DNA of 64,000 nucleotides from Nevskia soli DSM 19509 (GTDB taxonomy: Bacteria > Pseudomonadota > Gammaproteobacteria > Nevskiales > Nevskiaceae). The translations under genes were made by a program, and so were the position numbers. Shown in pieces: positions 36,898 to 47,410 of this stretch (the stretch's first letter is position 1; each line of letters begins with the position of its first letter). Where the stretch lies: contig NZ_JONR01000016.1 of NCBI RefSeq assembly GCF_000711955.1, forward strand, positions 62,001 through 126,000, written 5' to 3'. The notes beneath the pieces are model-generated. The model saw only the letters and a list, made by a program, of their open reading frames with translations, was not told where the DNA came from and ran no database searches.

Positions 36898-39800
36898 ATG
36901 AAAAGAATCCTCATCAACGCCACTCAGCGCGAAGAATTGCGCGTGGCCATCGTCGACGGGCAGAAGCTTTACGACCTCGACATCGAACTGGCCTCGCGCG
37001 AACAGCGTAAGTCCAACGTCTACAAGGGCAAGATCACCCGGGTCGAGCCCAGCCTGGAAGCCTGCTTCGTCGATTACGGCGCCGAGCGCCATGGCTTCCT
37101 GCCGCTGAAGGAAGTCGCCCGCGAATTCCAGACCGGCGAAGGCGGCAGCCGCAATCCCCGCGACATGATCCGCGAGGGCACCGAAGTCATCGTCCAGGTG
37201 GAAAAAGAGGAGCGCGGCAACAAGGGCGCCGCCCTCACCACCTATGCCAGCCTGGCCGGCCGCTACCTGGTGCTGATGCCTAACAATCCCCGCGCCGGCG
37301 GCGTGTCGCGCCGGGTCGAGGGCGAAGAGCGGGAAGAGGCCAAGGAAGCGCTGAGTGCGCTCAACGTGCCCGAGGGCATGGGCCTGATCGTCCGCACCAA
37401 CGGCATCGGCCGCACCGCCGAAGAGCTGCAGGCGGACCTTGATCAGCTGGTCAACATCTGGAACAAGATCATCGACGCCTCCAAGGAGCGTCCGGCGCCG
37501 TTCCTGATTTACCAGGAAAACAATATCGTGCTGCGCGCGCTGCGCGACTACCTGCGCCCGGACATCGGCGAGGTGATCGTCGACAACGCCGAGGTCTACG
37601 AGCAGGCCCGCAGCCAGATGCAGCACTCGATGCCGACCGAGCTGGGCAAGCTCAAGCTATACCGCGACGACGTGCCGCTGTTCTCGCGCTACCAGGTGGA
37701 AAGCCAGATCGAGACGGCGCACCAGCGCGTCATGCGCCTGCCCTCCGGCGGCTCCATCGTCATCGACCCGACCGAGGCGCTGACCTCGGTCGACATCAAT
37801 TCGGCCAAGGCCACCGGCGGCGGCGGCATCGAGGAAACGGCGTTCCAGACCAATCTGGAAGCGGCCGACGAAATCGCCCGCCAGCTGCGCTTGCGCGATC
37901 TGGGCGGCCTGATCGTGATCGATTTCATCGACATGAACAGCACCAAGAACCAGCGAGAAGTGGAAAAGCGCCTGGCCGATGCCTGCTCGCAGGACCGCGC
38001 CCGCGTCCAGCTGGGCCGCCTGTCGCGCTTCGGCCTGCTGGAGATGTCGCGCCAGCGCCTGCGGCCCTCGCTGTCCGAGCACACCCAGATCGCCTGCCCG
38101 CGCTGCGAAGGCCGCGGCCAGATCCGGAGCGTCGAATCGCTGGCGCTGTCGGTGCTGCGCCTGATCGAGGAAGAGTGCATGAAGGACCGCACCGGCCGCG
38201 TCATCGCGCAGCTGCCGGTGGATACGGCGACCTACCTGCTCAACGAGAAGCGCGGTCCGATCGCCGAGCTGGAATCGCGCTACATGGTGACCATCACCCT
38301 GGTGCCGAACGAAACCCTGCAGACGCCGAATTACGAGATCCTGCGCGTGCGCGTGGATCACCTGCAGCAGGACAACAACGCCGCGCTCAGCTACAAGCTG
38401 CCGCAGGATTTCAACGCCGATGCGCGCGCCGCCCTGTCCGCACCCGCCGGCGGCCCGACGGCGGTGAAGGCCCCGGCCGAGGCCGCGGTAAAGGCCCTGT
38501 TGCCGGCCGCTCCGGCGCCCGCCCCGATCGCCGCCGCAACTCCGGTGCTGCAGCCGGTCGTCGCCAGCGGCGGGTTCTGGGCCTGGCTGAAGAAGATCTT
38601 GGCCCCGGCGCCGCATCCGGAGGAGAAGCCCGTTGCGGCCCTGCCGCAGCAGCGCCCGGGGCGCGATCCGCGCCGCGACGGCGGGCGCTCCGACCAGGGG
38701 CAGCGGCGCGACCAGCGCCCCGGCGAAAGCCGCCGCGATGGTCAGCGCGGCGAGAATCGCAACGAGGGCCGCAACCAGCAGCGCCGCGACAACCGCAACG
38801 AAGGCCGCAACGAGAACCGCGGCGAAGGCCGTGGCGAGGGTCGTCGCGACGGGCAGCAGCCGCGCGGCGAGAATCGGAACGAGGGGCGGAATGAAGGCCG
38901 CAACGAAGGGCGTGGCGAAGGCCGCAACCAGCAGCGCGGCCAGCAACAGCGTCCGCCGCAGCAGAACCAGGGTGGTGGCAATCAGGGTGGTCAGGGCGGT
39001 GGCGGTCGCCGGCAGAACCAGGGCCAGGGCGGCAACCGTGGCCAGGGACAGCCGCAGAACGCGGCCGCAGCCGTAGCTGGCGTGGCCGGCGCGGAGAACG
39101 AACGTCCGCCGCAGAGCCTGGAGCAGATCCAGAGCCCGGCGCAGCAGCCTGCCGAGGTGATCGAGGGACTGAATACCGCGACGGGCGAAGAACTGGCGAC
39201 GACGCAGGGCGCGCCGCAGGCCGGCCTGTCGGAGCAGCAAACCGCAACCGGCGCAGAGGGCACTCCCACCGAGGGCACGGGCGCGGGCGAACGCGAGGGC
39301 GGCGGTCGCCGTCGTCGCGGCAGGCGCGGTCGTGGTCGTGGCGGCCGCGGTGAAGGCGGCGGCCAGGGGCAGCAGCACGGCGGCGCCCAGGGCAACCGCG
39401 AAGGCGGTGTCGAAACAGCGGAAGCCGCGAATGCGGGGGATGGCGAAGCTCAGGGCTTTGAGCCGTCCGCACCATCCGAACACGGCCCTACCGGGCATGC
39501 GGAGCCCGAGAGCAGCCAGGTCGAGCACGCCGGGGAACGCGAGCAGGCACACGGCAGCCCGGAAGCGCAACGGGAACCTGCGCACGAACCGGCCCGGGAA
39601 TCTTTCCGGAAGCAGGAAGAGTCCCGTGCCGCCGAGCCGCAGGTGGCCGAATTCCACACCCCCGCCCCGGTGCAGCGCGAAATGAACCTGCCCGACGCCG
39701 GTCACGGCGAGGCCAAACCGGAATCGACGCCGGTGGTGGAAGCCGTCCACGAGCGCGCGGAATCCGCCCATCAGGTAGAGCCGGCGGCCGTGCACGAAGA

Positions 39801-39963
39801 ACGCCCGGCACCGCTGCCGGTCGCGGAGCCGGTGCACGTGCACCAGTCGGAACCGCAACAGCAGGCTGTCGAGCCGGAGCCACGCACCGCACGTGAGCCT
39901 GAAGCGCAGCCGGCCGTTTCGCCCGAAGGCGAAAACGCGCATGCCGAGGGCAAAGCACCGTAA
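36898..39963 (+). CDS. rne: Ribonuclease E
   Basis: 1021 residues. Catalytic half: MKRILINATQREELRVAIVDG, S1 domain (SNVYKGKITRVEPSLEACFVDYG, about 35-120), 5'-sensor and the DNase I-like site (DINSAKATGG near 300 and VIDFIDM near 343, the two metal Asp positions), then the zinc link CPRCEGRGQ near 400. After about residue 510 the protein is disordered: membrane-helix-like GFWAWLKKILAP near 560, an Arg/Gly/Asn-rich RNA-binding part with repeats (RNEGRNENRGEGRG-type, about 590-720), a basic GRRRRGRRGRGRGGRG, then an acidic Glu/Pro/His-rich tail. ATG 36898; the frame stays open upstream without a better start. Confidence 0.96.
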   Translation: MKRILINATQREELRVAIVDGQKLYDLDIELASREQRKSNVYKGKITRVEPSLEACFVDYGAERHGFLPLKEVAREFQTGEGGSRNPRDMIREGTEVIVQVEKEERGNKGAALTTYASLAGRYLVLMPNNPRAGGVSRRVEGEEREEAKEALSALNVPEGMGLIVRTNGIGRTAEELQADLDQLVNIWNKIIDASKERPAPFLIYQENNIVLRALRDYLRPDIGEVIVDNAEVYEQARSQMQHSMPTELGKLKLYRDDVPLFSRYQVESQIETAHQRVMRLPSGGSIVIDPTEALTSVDINSAKATGGGGIEETAFQTNLEAADEIARQLRLRDLGGLIVIDFIDMNSTKNQREVEKRLADACSQDRARVQLGRLSRFGLLEMSRQRLRPSLSEHTQIACPRCEGRGQIRSVESLALSVLRLIEEECMKDRTGRVIAQLPVDTATYLLNEKRGPIAELESRYMVTITLVPNETLQTPNYEILRVRVDHLQQDNNAALSYKLPQDFNADARAALSAPAGGPTAVKAPAEAAVKALLPAAPAPAPIAAATPVLQPVVASGGFWAWLKKILAPAPHPEEKPVAALPQQRPGRDPRRDGGRSDQGQRRDQRPGESRRDGQRGENRNEGRNQQRRDNRNEGRNENRGEGRGEGRRDGQQPRGENRNEGRNEGRNEGRGEGRNQQRGQQQRPPQQNQGGGNQGGQGGGGRRQNQGQGGNRGQGQPQNAAAAVAGVAGAENERPPQSLEQIQSPAQQPAEVIEGLNTATGEELATTQGAPQAGLSEQQTATGAEGTPTEGTGAGEREGGGRRRRGRRGRGRGGRGEGGGQGQQHGGAQGNREGGVETAEAANAGDGEAQGFEPSAPSEHGPTGHAEPESSQVEHAGEREQAHGSPEAQREPAHEPARESFRKQEESRAAEPQVAEFHTPAPVQREMNLPDAGHGEAKPESTPVVEAVHERAESAHQVEPAAVHEERPAPLPVAEPVHVHQSEPQQQAVEPEPRTAREPEAQPAVSPEGENAHAEGKAP

Positions 39964-40114
39964 CAACAGCCGCCGGCGCCCGGCGGATCGGGCCTGATCA
40001 TCGGCCTGATCGACCGCGGCAGCCCCGTTGCGGCGTAAAGCGGCACGGGGCTTGCTTCGTTCAGCAGTGACCGCGCTCAGGCGCGCAGCGGAACCTGGCA
40101 GGTGAACCGACAAA

Positions 40115-40153
40115 GGCGTCGGTCCGGATAATTTCTGGACCGGCGTTTTTTTT
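40115..40153 (+). terminator. Intrinsic terminator after rne
   Basis: Stem CGTCGGTCC (40117-40125) with GGACCGGCG (40137-40145, one G-T pair), then eight T residues (40146-40153). It is 150 bases after the rne stop. The gap 39964-40114 holds nothing else I can support. Confidence 0.85.
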
Positions 40154-40222
40154 CGTTTACGATGTGCAATGCCAGGGCCCAGCGCACCTGGCAGTCATAA
40201 TTTTCGGCTCAGGGGAGAAGCG

Positions 40223-41482
40223 ATGTACAAACTCAGGATATTGACGGTCTGCGCCCTTCTGTTTGGAGGGGTGGCCAGCGCCCAGGACGCCCCGGCCGTG
40301 CCGGTTCCGTTGAATACGGCGCCGGTCAACAACACGGGCGCGCCAACCGCCTCCCATGTGCCGCCGACGACCGATACGCAGGTGGCGCTGCCGCCGCCGT
40401 CGGAGCCGCAGACCCAGGTGATCACGCGCGACGGGCAGCTCGCTCCCGATGACGACCGGCCCGGCTACGAGCGCACGGCGCCGGCCTACTATGGCGAGCA
40501 TGAGTACCTCAGTTTCCTCGGCAGCTACCTGATTCCGGACGGCGCCCGCGGCACGACGCGGCGCGGCGGCGGTGCTTCGTGGATCTACGGCCACCTGTTC
40601 ACCGATCGCCTGTCGGTCGAAGTCGCCCCCACCATCTCGATTTTCAACACCGGGCAGAGCAAGGGCACCGATTTCTACCAGTACGGCGGCACGGTCGACC
40701 TCGCTTACTCCTTCACCAGTCGCATGGATTCCAACTTCAGCCCGTTCATCCTGGCGGGTGTGGGCGGCTCGTACGAGGACGTGCAGCCGGGCACCGGCAA
40801 GAAAGGCACCTTCAACGCCGATGCCGGACTGGGCCTGGTGACCAAGCCGCTGTTCTACGGCGTCAAGCTGCGCGCCGAAGGGCGCTACATCTACGACTTC
40901 CACAACGAGTTCCGCGGCGGCGGCTACCATGACTACCGCGCCTCGGTCGGCATCGAGATTCCGCTGGGCCGCGTCATCCGCACCGCCACGCTGCAGCCGC
41001 GTCCGGTGGAGATGGTGCAGCTGGTGCCGCAGCCCTGGGTCGATTCCGACGGCGACGGCGTCGACGACGAGCACGACAAGTGCCCCAACACGCCAAAGGG
41101 CTTCAAGGTCGATTCCGACGGCTGCATCATCCCGGGCCAGACCATCGTGCTGCGCGGCATCACCTTCGAGTTCAACAAGGACCGCCTGACGCCGAACGCG
41201 CGCTCCGTGCTGGACGTGATCATCCCCGCCTTCACCGGACAGGCGAGCCTGCGCGTGGAGATCGCCGGCCATACCGACAGCATCGGCAGCGTGGCGTACA
41301 ACGAAAAACTGTCGCAGCGCCGCGCCGACGCGGTACGCACCTACCTGATCAGCCAGGGCGCGCATCCGGAGCAGGTCGTCGCCAAGGGCTACGGCAAGTC
41401 GCAGCTGCTGATCAATCCGGAAAAGAACGCCGACGATCGCGAACTGAATCGCCGCGTCGAATTCCGCGTAATGGACAAGTAG
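40223..41482 (+). CDS. OmpA-family outer-membrane protein
   Basis: 419 residues with a Sec signal (about 1-20, FGGVASAQD). An eight-strand barrel-like N-terminal part (about 75-265), thrombospondin type 3-like calcium motif (DSDGDGVDDEHDKCPNTPKG), then the OmpA C-terminal peptidoglycan-binding domain (FNKDRLTPNARSVLD, VEIAGHTDSIGSVAYNEKLSQRRADAVRTYL, LNRRVEF). GGGGAGAAGCG precedes ATG 40223, chosen over an upstream ATG at 40169. It anchors the outer membrane to the wall. A small lipoprotein gene follows by 24 bases, probably co-transcribed. Confidence 0.9.
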   Translation: MYKLRILTVCALLFGGVASAQDAPAVPVPLNTAPVNNTGAPTASHVPPTTDTQVALPPPSEPQTQVITRDGQLAPDDDRPGYERTAPAYYGEHEYLSFLGSYLIPDGARGTTRRGGGASWIYGHLFTDRLSVEVAPTISIFNTGQSKGTDFYQYGGTVDLAYSFTSRMDSNFSPFILAGVGGSYEDVQPGTGKKGTFNADAGLGLVTKPLFYGVKLRAEGRYIYDFHNEFRGGGYHDYRASVGIEIPLGRVIRTATLQPRPVEMVQLVPQPWVDSDGDGVDDEHDKCPNTPKGFKVDSDGCIIPGQTIVLRGITFEFNKDRLTPNARSVLDVIIPAFTGQASLRVEIAGHTDSIGSVAYNEKLSQRRADAVRTYLISQGAHPEQVVAKGYGKSQLLINPEKNADDRELNRRVEFRVMDK

Positions 41483-41506
41483 GATCAGGGATCAAGGGAA
41501 ACACAC

Positions 41507-42250
41507 ATGAAAACGCAACGACTCATCAATCCATCCGCCCTGCTGGGTCCGGCGCTGCTGGCCTGCGCGGCGCTGTTCCTCGCCGGCTGTGCCGACGACA
41601 GCGGCGCCAACAACGGCAGCAGCAGCGGCAGTAGTGGCAGCAGCGGTAGCAGTGGCAGTAGCGGCAGCAGCGGAAGCAGCGGCGGCGGCAACTGCAAGCC
41701 GGGCACCGATGGCTGCACCACCATCGTCGAATGCCCGACGGGCACCATCTTCAAGCCCTTCGTCAATGCTTCGGCGACCGACACCACGTTCACCGCCACG
41801 CCGGCGAAGAACGGGATCTGCCTGGGCTGTTCGGTATCCAATCCGAACAATCCGGTCGATCCCACCACCAGTGATCCGGCCACGTTGTCCATCCCGATCG
41901 GTCTGCTCACCGGCGATGCCTCGCTGACGGTGAAGGACACGGTGAATACCTATCCCGCCGGCGACAAGGTGGGCTTCATCGTCTCGGTGCCGGGCGCGGC
42001 GCTGCTGAACCTTGCCGCGCTGCAGCCGGTCACGGTGACCGCCATCAACAACGGCACGGACGGGACTTCCGCCGGCAGCACGCGGCCGCTGGCCCTGGAC
42101 CTGCTCGGACTGCTCGCCAACGACGGCCAGACCGTGGCCACGGTGATCAGCACCGCGCCGTTCAACGCTGTGCGCATCGACGTCTCCGGGCTGGCCAATG
42201 TGCTGACCAACATCGACGTCTATGCGGCGGGCGCCTGCGTCACGCCCTAG
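41507..42250 (+). CDS. Exported lipoprotein with Ser-Gly repeat linker
   Basis: 247 residues. Lipobox LFLAGC (Cys near 27), then a linker of repeated Gly-Ser-Ser (about 38-62), and a globular part with six Cys early (CKPGTDGC, VECPTG, GICLGCS) and hydrophobic strands VGFIVSVPGAALLNLAAL. I recognise no domain. The start has no strong competitor. It is 24 bases after the OmpA-like gene, suggesting an envelope partner. The linker is encoded by a simple repeat (see repeat at 41615-41690). Confidence 0.75.
   Translation: MKTQRLINPSALLGPALLACAALFLAGCADDSGANNGSSSGSSGSSGSSGSSGSSGSSGGGNCKPGTDGCTTIVECPTGTIFKPFVNASATDTTFTATPAKNGICLGCSVSNPNNPVDPTTSDPATLSIPIGLLTGDASLTVKDTVNTYPAGDKVGFIVSVPGAALLNLAALQPVTVTAINNGTDGTSAGSTRPLALDLLGLLANDGQTVATVISTAPFNAVRIDVSGLANVLTNIDVYAAGACVTP
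41615..41690. repeat. Triplet-based tandem repeat encoding the Gly-Ser-Ser linker
   Basis: Roughly eight copies of GGCAGCAGC/GGCAGTAGT-type nine-base units in tandem, all in frame. Copy-number change by slippage would alter linker length but keep the reading frame. Confidence 0.8.
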
Positions 42251-42388
42251 CGTTCGACACCGAGGCATTCATCCAGGCGTTGCCCTTCCCTGCGGGGAGG
42301 GGCGACGCTCTGGAAATTCACTGAAGCCTGGCATCACCATCCAGGGTACCGGCCACCCGCAAAGTGGAGCACGGACGGGTCACGGGCC

Positions 42389-42419
42389 AAAAAAAGGGGC
42401 GCAGCAGCGTCCCTTTTTT
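42389..42419. terminator. Bidirectional terminator downstream of the lipoprotein gene
   Basis: A seven-base stem GGGGCGC/GCGTCCC (one G-T) flanked by A7 on the left and T6 on the right; it can end both the rightward lipoprotein gene and the leftward phosphatase operon. The rest of 42251-42438 shows nothing else I can support. Confidence 0.85.
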
Positions 42420-42438
42420 GTTCCAGCAATCCGCTGGA

Positions 42439-43119
42439 TCACTCGCGCCGCAGGATGCCGTCGACCAGCTTGTTGGCCCACCAGCTGGAATGGAACGAGG
42501 CGCGCACCGCATCGCGGTCGTAGTAATTCTCGACCCAGTCCATGAATTCGGTGCCATGGGCGCGCTGGTGCTCGCCGTAGCACTCCAGGAAATGATCGAG
42601 CACACCGGTCTTGGCCTGGTAGACGTGGCCATGCCGCAGCAGGCTCAGCTCGCGCATCGCCACCGCCAGCGGCTGCTTCTTCTCCACCAGCAGGTACATG
42701 GCGCTGATCAGGCCGGCGCGGTCGGCGCCGGACTTGCAGTGCAGCAGCAGGGGCCGCGGCAGTTCATCGAACAGCTGCTTGATGCGCAGCAGTTGGTGGC
42801 GCTCGGGTGGATCGCGCGAGCCGATGGGCTGATGCGCCAGCACCAGGCCCTCTTCGCGGCAGGTCTCGATCTCCAGCACGTTGGAGCCGATGTGAAGCTC
42901 ATCGCCGCGCAGGCTCAGCACCGAGCGCACTCCGGCGCGCCTGGCGGCGCGCAGCTGGTACGGCATGGGGTGGCTGGAGCGGTAGCAGTCGTCGGCGATG
43001 GCGTGCCGCGTGTTGAAGAAGAAGCGGAAGACGGAGTGGTCGATGAACAGCATGTTCAGCCACGCCAGGAAACGCCGTCCAGGCGTCAGCGGCGGCATCG
43101 ACGCGGAAGATTGGTTCAT
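42439..43119 (-). CDS. Protein tyrosine/dual-specificity phosphatase-like protein in the LPS operon
   Basis: 226 residues. The P-loop LHCKSGADRAG (Cys-X5-Arg) lies near residue 135, preceded by VRSVLSLRGDE and an RSSHPMPYQLRAARR segment; a Cys-based PTP/DSP fold is clear. The frame runs on through kdsB, but the ATG at 43119 gives a normal start, 17 bases after kdsB. No clear ribosome site, so translation may be coupled to kdsB. As last gene of msbA-lpxK-ycaR-kdsB it could act on a lipid-A precursor, a lipid phosphate or a phosphotyrosine; none can be decided here. Confidence 0.8.
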   Translation of the reverse strand: MNQSSASMPPLTPGRRFLAWLNMLFIDHSVFRFFFNTRHAIADDCYRSSHPMPYQLRAARRAGVRSVLSLRGDELHIGSNVLEIETCREEGLVLAHQPIGSRDPPERHQLLRIKQLFDELPRPLLLHCKSGADRAGLISAMYLLVEKKQPLAVAMRELSLLRHGHVYQAKTGVLDHFLECYGEHQRAHGTEFMDWVENYYDRDAVRASFHSSWWANKLVDGILRRE

Positions 43120-43136
43120 GATTTTTTCGTTTGGTG

Positions 43137-43895
43137 TCAGCGTGCGGCGAGCAGGGCGCCGACCGCGGCGAGATCTTCCTCGGTATCCACGCCGTGCGGC
43201 GGCAGCTCCTGGGCGATGCCGACCTTGATGCGCAGGCCATGGCTGAGTGCGCGCAGCTGCTCCAGCATTTCGCAGCTCTCCAGCGGCGACGGCGGCAGCG
43301 CGCTGAAGCGCCGCAGCGCCCCGGCGCGGTAGGCGTAAAGACCGATATGCCGGAACGCCAGGCCCAGCGGCAGCGGCGATTCGGGGCTGGTGCCTTCGCG
43401 CTTCCAGGGAATCGGCGCGCGCGAGAAATACAGGGCGTAGCCGAACGAGTCGGCCGCCAGCTTGACCACGTTGGGATTGAGCCACTCTTCGCGGCTGTGC
43501 AGCGGATGGCACAGGGTGGCTATGTCGGCGCCGGGATCGCCGGCGAGCAGTTCGGCCGCCTGGCGGATCAGTGCGGGCGGCATCAGCGGCTCGTCGCCCT
43601 GCAGGTTGACCACCAGGATGTCGTCGCGCCAGCCCGCGGCCTGGGCGATTTCGTTGATGCGGTCGGTGCCCGACTGGTGGCTGGGCGCGGTGAGCCGCGC
43701 GTCGGCGCCGAATGCGCGGCAGGCCTCCAGCACCTGCGCGTCGTCGGCGGCGATGATCACCTGCTCCGCCGCCGAGGCCTGTGCGGCCTCCCAGACCCAT
43801 TGCACCAGGGGCTTGCCGGCCAGCATGCGCAGCACCTTGCGCGGCAGGCGGGTGGAGCCGAGCCGGGCCGGGATGACGACTTTGAAGGCAGTCAC
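43137..43895 (-). CDS. kdsB: 3-deoxy-manno-octulosonate cytidylyltransferase
   Basis: 252 residues. FKVVIPARLGSTRLPRKVL nucleotide-binding start, IIAADDAQV, HQSGTDRINEI, VVNLQGDEPLM, NVVKLAADSFGYALYFSRAPIPW and HIGLYAYR are KdsB signatures. It activates Kdo as CMP-Kdo for LPS inner core. It lies 16 bases after ycaR. Confidence 0.96.
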   Translation of the reverse strand: MTAFKVVIPARLGSTRLPRKVLRMLAGKPLVQWVWEAAQASAAEQVIIAADDAQVLEACRAFGADARLTAPSHQSGTDRINEIAQAAGWRDDILVVNLQGDEPLMPPALIRQAAELLAGDPGADIATLCHPLHSREEWLNPNVVKLAADSFGYALYFSRAPIPWKREGTSPESPLPLGLAFRHIGLYAYRAGALRRFSALPPSPLESCEMLEQLRALSHGLRIKVGIAQELPPHGVDTEEDLAAVGALLAAR

Positions 43896-43911
43896 GTCAG
43901 AAACCGGCTGG

Positions 43912-44094
43912 CTAACGGCCGAGCTCGGCGTCGGTAAGCGGGCGCGCTTCTTCTTCCAGCATCACCGGGATGCCGTCGCGCACCGGGTAGGCGAGCTGCG
44001 AGGCCTTGCACCACAGTTCCTGCCGGTCGGCATGCCATTCCAGCGGCGCCTTGGAAACGGGGCAGACGAGGATGTCGAGCAAACGCTTGTCCAT
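43912..44094 (-). CDS. ycaR: Trm112/YcaR-family small protein
   Basis: 60 residues: MDKRLLDILVCPVSKAPLEW, LWCKASQLAYPVRDGIPVML. It has two Cys (VCPV and LWCK) from the usual Trm112 zinc-ribbon set of four. In this operon position it is YcaR. Its role is not settled in the family. Confidence 0.92.
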   Translation of the reverse strand: MDKRLLDILVCPVSKAPLEWHADRQELWCKASQLAYPVRDGIPVMLEEEARPLTDAELGR

Positions 44095-44124
44095 AGGTAT
44101 TCGGTGTTTTCGGGGGATTGGCAG

Positions 44125-45117
44125 CTAATCCGCGGCTGGCGGCAGCTTATCCAGCAATTGTTGCACAAGCGCCGCACCGTCCGCCGTGATCACCGCCTGG
44201 GCCGGCACATACCAGTGATTGGGCCGGGCCAGCTCGGCGCATTTGACCGCATCCTTCTCGGTCATCAGCACAGGCTGGGCGCCGTCGAAGGCCAGGTCGA
44301 TCTCGGTGTAGCCGTGATGATCCGGGAACGGGTGCGGGATCACCTCGATGCCGGCGGCGCGCAAGGAGGCGAAGAAGCGCCCGGGATTGCCGATGCCGGC
44401 CACTGCATGGACCTTGCTGCCGGCGAAGCTGGCCAGGGGCCGCGGTTCGCCGCCGCTGAGCGGCAGGGCTTCGACGGTGCGCAGCTTCATGTCCAGCGTG
44501 GTGACGCCGTCGGCACGCCAGCCGCCGCCGTTGACCACCACCAGGTCCACTTCGCGCAGCCGCTGCGGCGGTTCGCGCAGCGGCCCCACGGGCAGCAGCG
44601 CGCCATTGCCGAGGCCGCGGCTGCCGTCGACGACACAGATCTCGATGTCGCGCGCCAGCCGGTAGTGCTGCAGGCCGTCGTCGGTGACCAGGATGTTGAC
44701 GTCGCCGCTGTCGAGCAGCAGGCGCGCCGCCGCGACGCGGTCCGGCGCCACGGCGACCGGGATGTCGAGCCGGCGCGCGATCAGCGCGGGCTCGTCGCCG
44801 GCCCAGGCGGGGTCGGTGGCCGGGGTGACGCGCAGCGGGTATTCGGGGGAACAGCCGCCGTAGCCGCGGCTGATCACGCCGGGCCGCCAGCCCTGCTCAC
44901 GCAGGCGCTCCACCAGCCACAGCACGAAAGGCGTCTTGCCGGTGCCGCCGACGGTGATGTTGCCGACCACGATGACCGGTACCGGCAGGTGCACCGCGGC
45001 AGCCTTGCGGGTGCGCGCGAGATCGGCCGAGACCGAGCCGTAGAGCGAAGCCAGCGGACGCAGCCAGCCGGGCGGCGGGGCGGGACGGTACCAGAACTGG
45101 TCGAGCGAGATTTTCAT
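44125..45117 (-). CDS. lpxK: Tetraacyldisaccharide 4'-kinase LpxK
   Basis: 330 residues. N-terminal FWYRPAPPPGWLRPLASLY membrane-associating segment, P-loop VGNITVGGTGKTPFV near residue 55, SRGYGG, LVTDDGLQHYRLARDIEICVVDG and LMTEKDAVKCAELA. It phosphorylates the lipid A disaccharide at the inner membrane. It lies 17 bases after msbA, 30 before ycaR. Confidence 0.96.
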   Translation of the reverse strand: MKISLDQFWYRPAPPPGWLRPLASLYGSVSADLARTRKAAAVHLPVPVIVVGNITVGGTGKTPFVLWLVERLREQGWRPGVISRGYGGCSPEYPLRVTPATDPAWAGDEPALIARRLDIPVAVAPDRVAAARLLLDSGDVNILVTDDGLQHYRLARDIEICVVDGSRGLGNGALLPVGPLREPPQRLREVDLVVVNGGGWRADGVTTLDMKLRTVEALPLSGGEPRPLASFAGSKVHAVAGIGNPGRFFASLRAAGIEVIPHPFPDHHGYTEIDLAFDGAQPVLMTEKDAVKCAELARPNHWYVPAQAVITADGAALVQQLLDKLPPAAD

Positions 45118-45134
45118 GGACGGCCCTATGAAGC

Positions 45135-46907
<1,773 letters not shown>

Positions 46908-47018
46908 GGGGCGGACGGCGGCTGGACGGCGGGTACAAGGGGCTCATGGTAGCAACTCGCGGCCCGGGTTCGCTTAAACTGGCCGAAACCATCCCCCAAA
47001 CCGGTTGACCCCAGCGCC

Positions 47019-47360
47019 ATGGCCAAGACCCTGTTCGAAAAGATCATCGACCGCGAGATCCCCGGCAGCTTCGTCTACGAGGACGAACAGTGCGTGGTGA
47101 TCAAGGACATCAATCCCGGCGCCCCGCTGCACCTGCTGGTGATCCCGCGCAAGCCGATCCCGCGGCTGGTCGACGCCACGGTGGAGGACCAGGCCCTGCT
47201 CGGCCACCTGATGCTGGTGGCGAACAAGGTGGCGGCGGATGCCGGATTCGGCGAGGCCTTCCGGGTCACCGTCAACAACGGCGCGGGCGCCGGGCAGAGC
47301 GTGTTTCATATCCATCTGCATGTGATGGCGGGGCGGCCGCTGAAATGGCCGCCGGGGTGA
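47019..47360 (+). CDS. HIT-family nucleotide hydrolase (HinT-like)
   Basis: 113 residues. The HIT motif HIHLHVMAG near the C-terminus with the catalytic central His, the N-terminal TLFEKIIDREIPGSFVYEDEQCVVIKDINPGAPLHLLVIPR, and C-terminal WPPG match HinT, a purine nucleoside phosphoramidase. It is divergent from msbA. Confidence 0.94.
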   Translation: MAKTLFEKIIDREIPGSFVYEDEQCVVIKDINPGAPLHLLVIPRKPIPRLVDATVEDQALLGHLMLVANKVAADAGFGEAFRVTVNNGAGAGQSVFHIHLHVMAGRPLKWPPG

Positions 47361-47410
47361 GCGCGCCAGGGACGGCATTGACGCTTCCAGTCTGGGCCCT
47401 TTATTGAACC

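Noticed and set aside
37657..40113. Long minus-strand open frame opposite rne
   Set aside because: High-GC antisense shadow of the repeat-rich RNase E tail; low-complexity protein, no ribosome site and no domain.
42439..43800. Phosphatase frame extended through kdsB
   Set aside because: The upstream part is a frame shadow of kdsB; the phosphatase starts at 43119.
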